DNA of 6,497 nt from NCBI GenBank assembly GCA_014237955.1, contig JABABY010000023.1, forward strand, positions 1 to 6,497, given 5' to 3'. The position numbers were made by a program, and so were the translations under genes. The notes beneath the pieces were generated by a model. It was given only the letters and a program-made list of their open reading frames with translations. It was not told the origin of the DNA and did not search any database. The stretch is from Planctomycetota bacterium. GTDB taxonomy: Bacteria; Planctomycetota; Planctomycetia; Pirellulales; UBA7805. Positions 6,123 to 6,497 of this stretch are shown piece after piece. Numbering within the stretch: position 1 is the first letter of the stretch; every line of letters begins with the position of its first letter.

Positions 6123-6182
6123 TGAAAAATCGTCCGATATTTTGAAAAATGAAGCAAGTCTAATTTGTAGCTGTTTTTCAAA
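6123..6182. repeat. AT-rich direct and inverted repeats between the ABC gene and fcl
   Basis: TGAAAAAT occurs at 6123-6130 and again at 6143-6150, exactly 20 bp apart, about two helical turns. The second copy is part of TTTGAAAAA (6141-6149), which faces a perfect 9-bp inverted copy TTTTTCAAA at 6174-6182. The repeats lie in the 110-nt gap ahead of fcl on the minus strand. They might be operator half-sites, a hairpin ending the ABC transcript, or chance in AT-rich DNA. I do not find a convincing fcl promoter here. Confidence 0.35.
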
Positions 6183-6193
6183 GCACCCATTCC

Positions 6194-6497
6194 TCAGGCC
6201 GATTCCTTAAAGGAAATTTGATAGAGCCTTTTATAAAGTTCGCAGCGGGAGGCCAGATCTTCATGGCTACCCACGTCAATGATCCGGCCTTCATCCATCA
6301 CCAAGATACGATCCGCAAGCGAAAGTGTTGAGAGTCGATGGGTAATGATAAACGTAGTCCGATCTTTTATGAATTTTTCAAGGACCTCATGAATAAGTTG
6401 TTCGCTTTCCGGATCAATCTGGCTAGTCGCTTCATCTAAAATCATGATCTGTGGATCACGCAAAATGATCCGTGCTAGAGAAAGCCTCTGTTTTTGT
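6194..6497 (-). CDS. ABC exporter ATP-binding region, C-terminal fragment (gene continues past the window)
   Basis: Only the last 100 residues are in the window; the gene continues beyond 6497. The reading starts inside the ABC signature region, QKQRLSLARIILRDPQ, followed by Walker B and catalytic glutamate (IMILDEATSQID), the D-loop as SQID, and the switch histidine in TFIITHRLSTLSLADRILV. It ends VGSHEDLASRCELYKRLYQI, the usual end of an exporter with fused membrane and ATPase domains (MsbA-like; lipid, polysaccharide or peptide export). An ATG internal to this part (complement of 6461-6463) is not the real start, because conserved sequence continues upstream of it. The ATPase hydrolyses ATP on the cytoplasmic face to drive export. 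Its position just upstream of fcl on the same strand suggests a role in surface glycan or lipid export, but the cargo cannot be told from this fragment. Confidence 0.92.
   Translation of the reverse strand, partial: QKQRLSLARIILRDPQIMILDEATSQIDPESEQLIHEVLEKFIKDRTTFIITHRLSTLSLADRILVMDEGRIIDVGSHEDLASRCELYKRLYQISFKESA

Noticed and set aside
5787..6125. 112-residue + strand open frame opposite fcl
   Set aside because: It is a shadow of fcl, whose minus-strand frame has complete catalytic motifs; the + frame shows no domain.

Overview
The window looks like a chromosomal segment from a planctomycete, probably of the Pirellulaceae type. The phylum call comes from protein features recalled from that group: RpoA begins with an IRWRGLELPS-type N-terminus, and bL17 carries two internal insertions plus a long acidic tail. 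Base composition looks roughly balanced, Shine-Dalgarno signals are uneven in strength, and the ribosomal-protein genes are unusually loosely spaced.

Positions 1-285 hold no convincing gene. There are several inverted repeats and, at 217-246, a plausible sigma70-type promoter just ahead of rpmJ. Positions 286-3928 are the 'alpha operon' in canonical order on the + strand: rpmJ (bL36), rpsM (uS13), rpsK (uS11), rpsD (uS4), rpoA (RNA polymerase alpha) and rplQ (bL17). These supply small- and large-subunit ribosomal proteins together with the RNA polymerase assembly subunit. Gaps of 82-165 nt separate most of the genes; only rpsD-rpoA is tight, at 21 nt. A + strand gene for a putative zinc metallopeptidase (HELWH motif) follows at 4001-4639 and may be read through from the ribosomal operon.

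Positions 4640-5132 lie between convergent gene blocks. They contain short inverted repeats and what I read as the decayed remnant of a class I SAM-dependent methyltransferase: an intact motif I, then a shifted frame with a methyltransferase-like C-terminus. The region beyond is on the minus strand and looks like a surface-polysaccharide locus. It has GDP-L-fucose synthase (5133-6083) with its catalytic residues intact, preceded by the C-terminal ATPase end of an exporter-type ABC transporter that runs off the window at 6497.

The window is thus the junction between a conserved ribosomal operon and an accessory glycan biosynthesis/export region. I do not see a wholly new system. The most notable items are the methyltransferase remnant, the lineage-specific bL17 architecture, the metallopeptidase beside the ribosomal operon, and the hairpin-rich DNA upstream of rpmJ.
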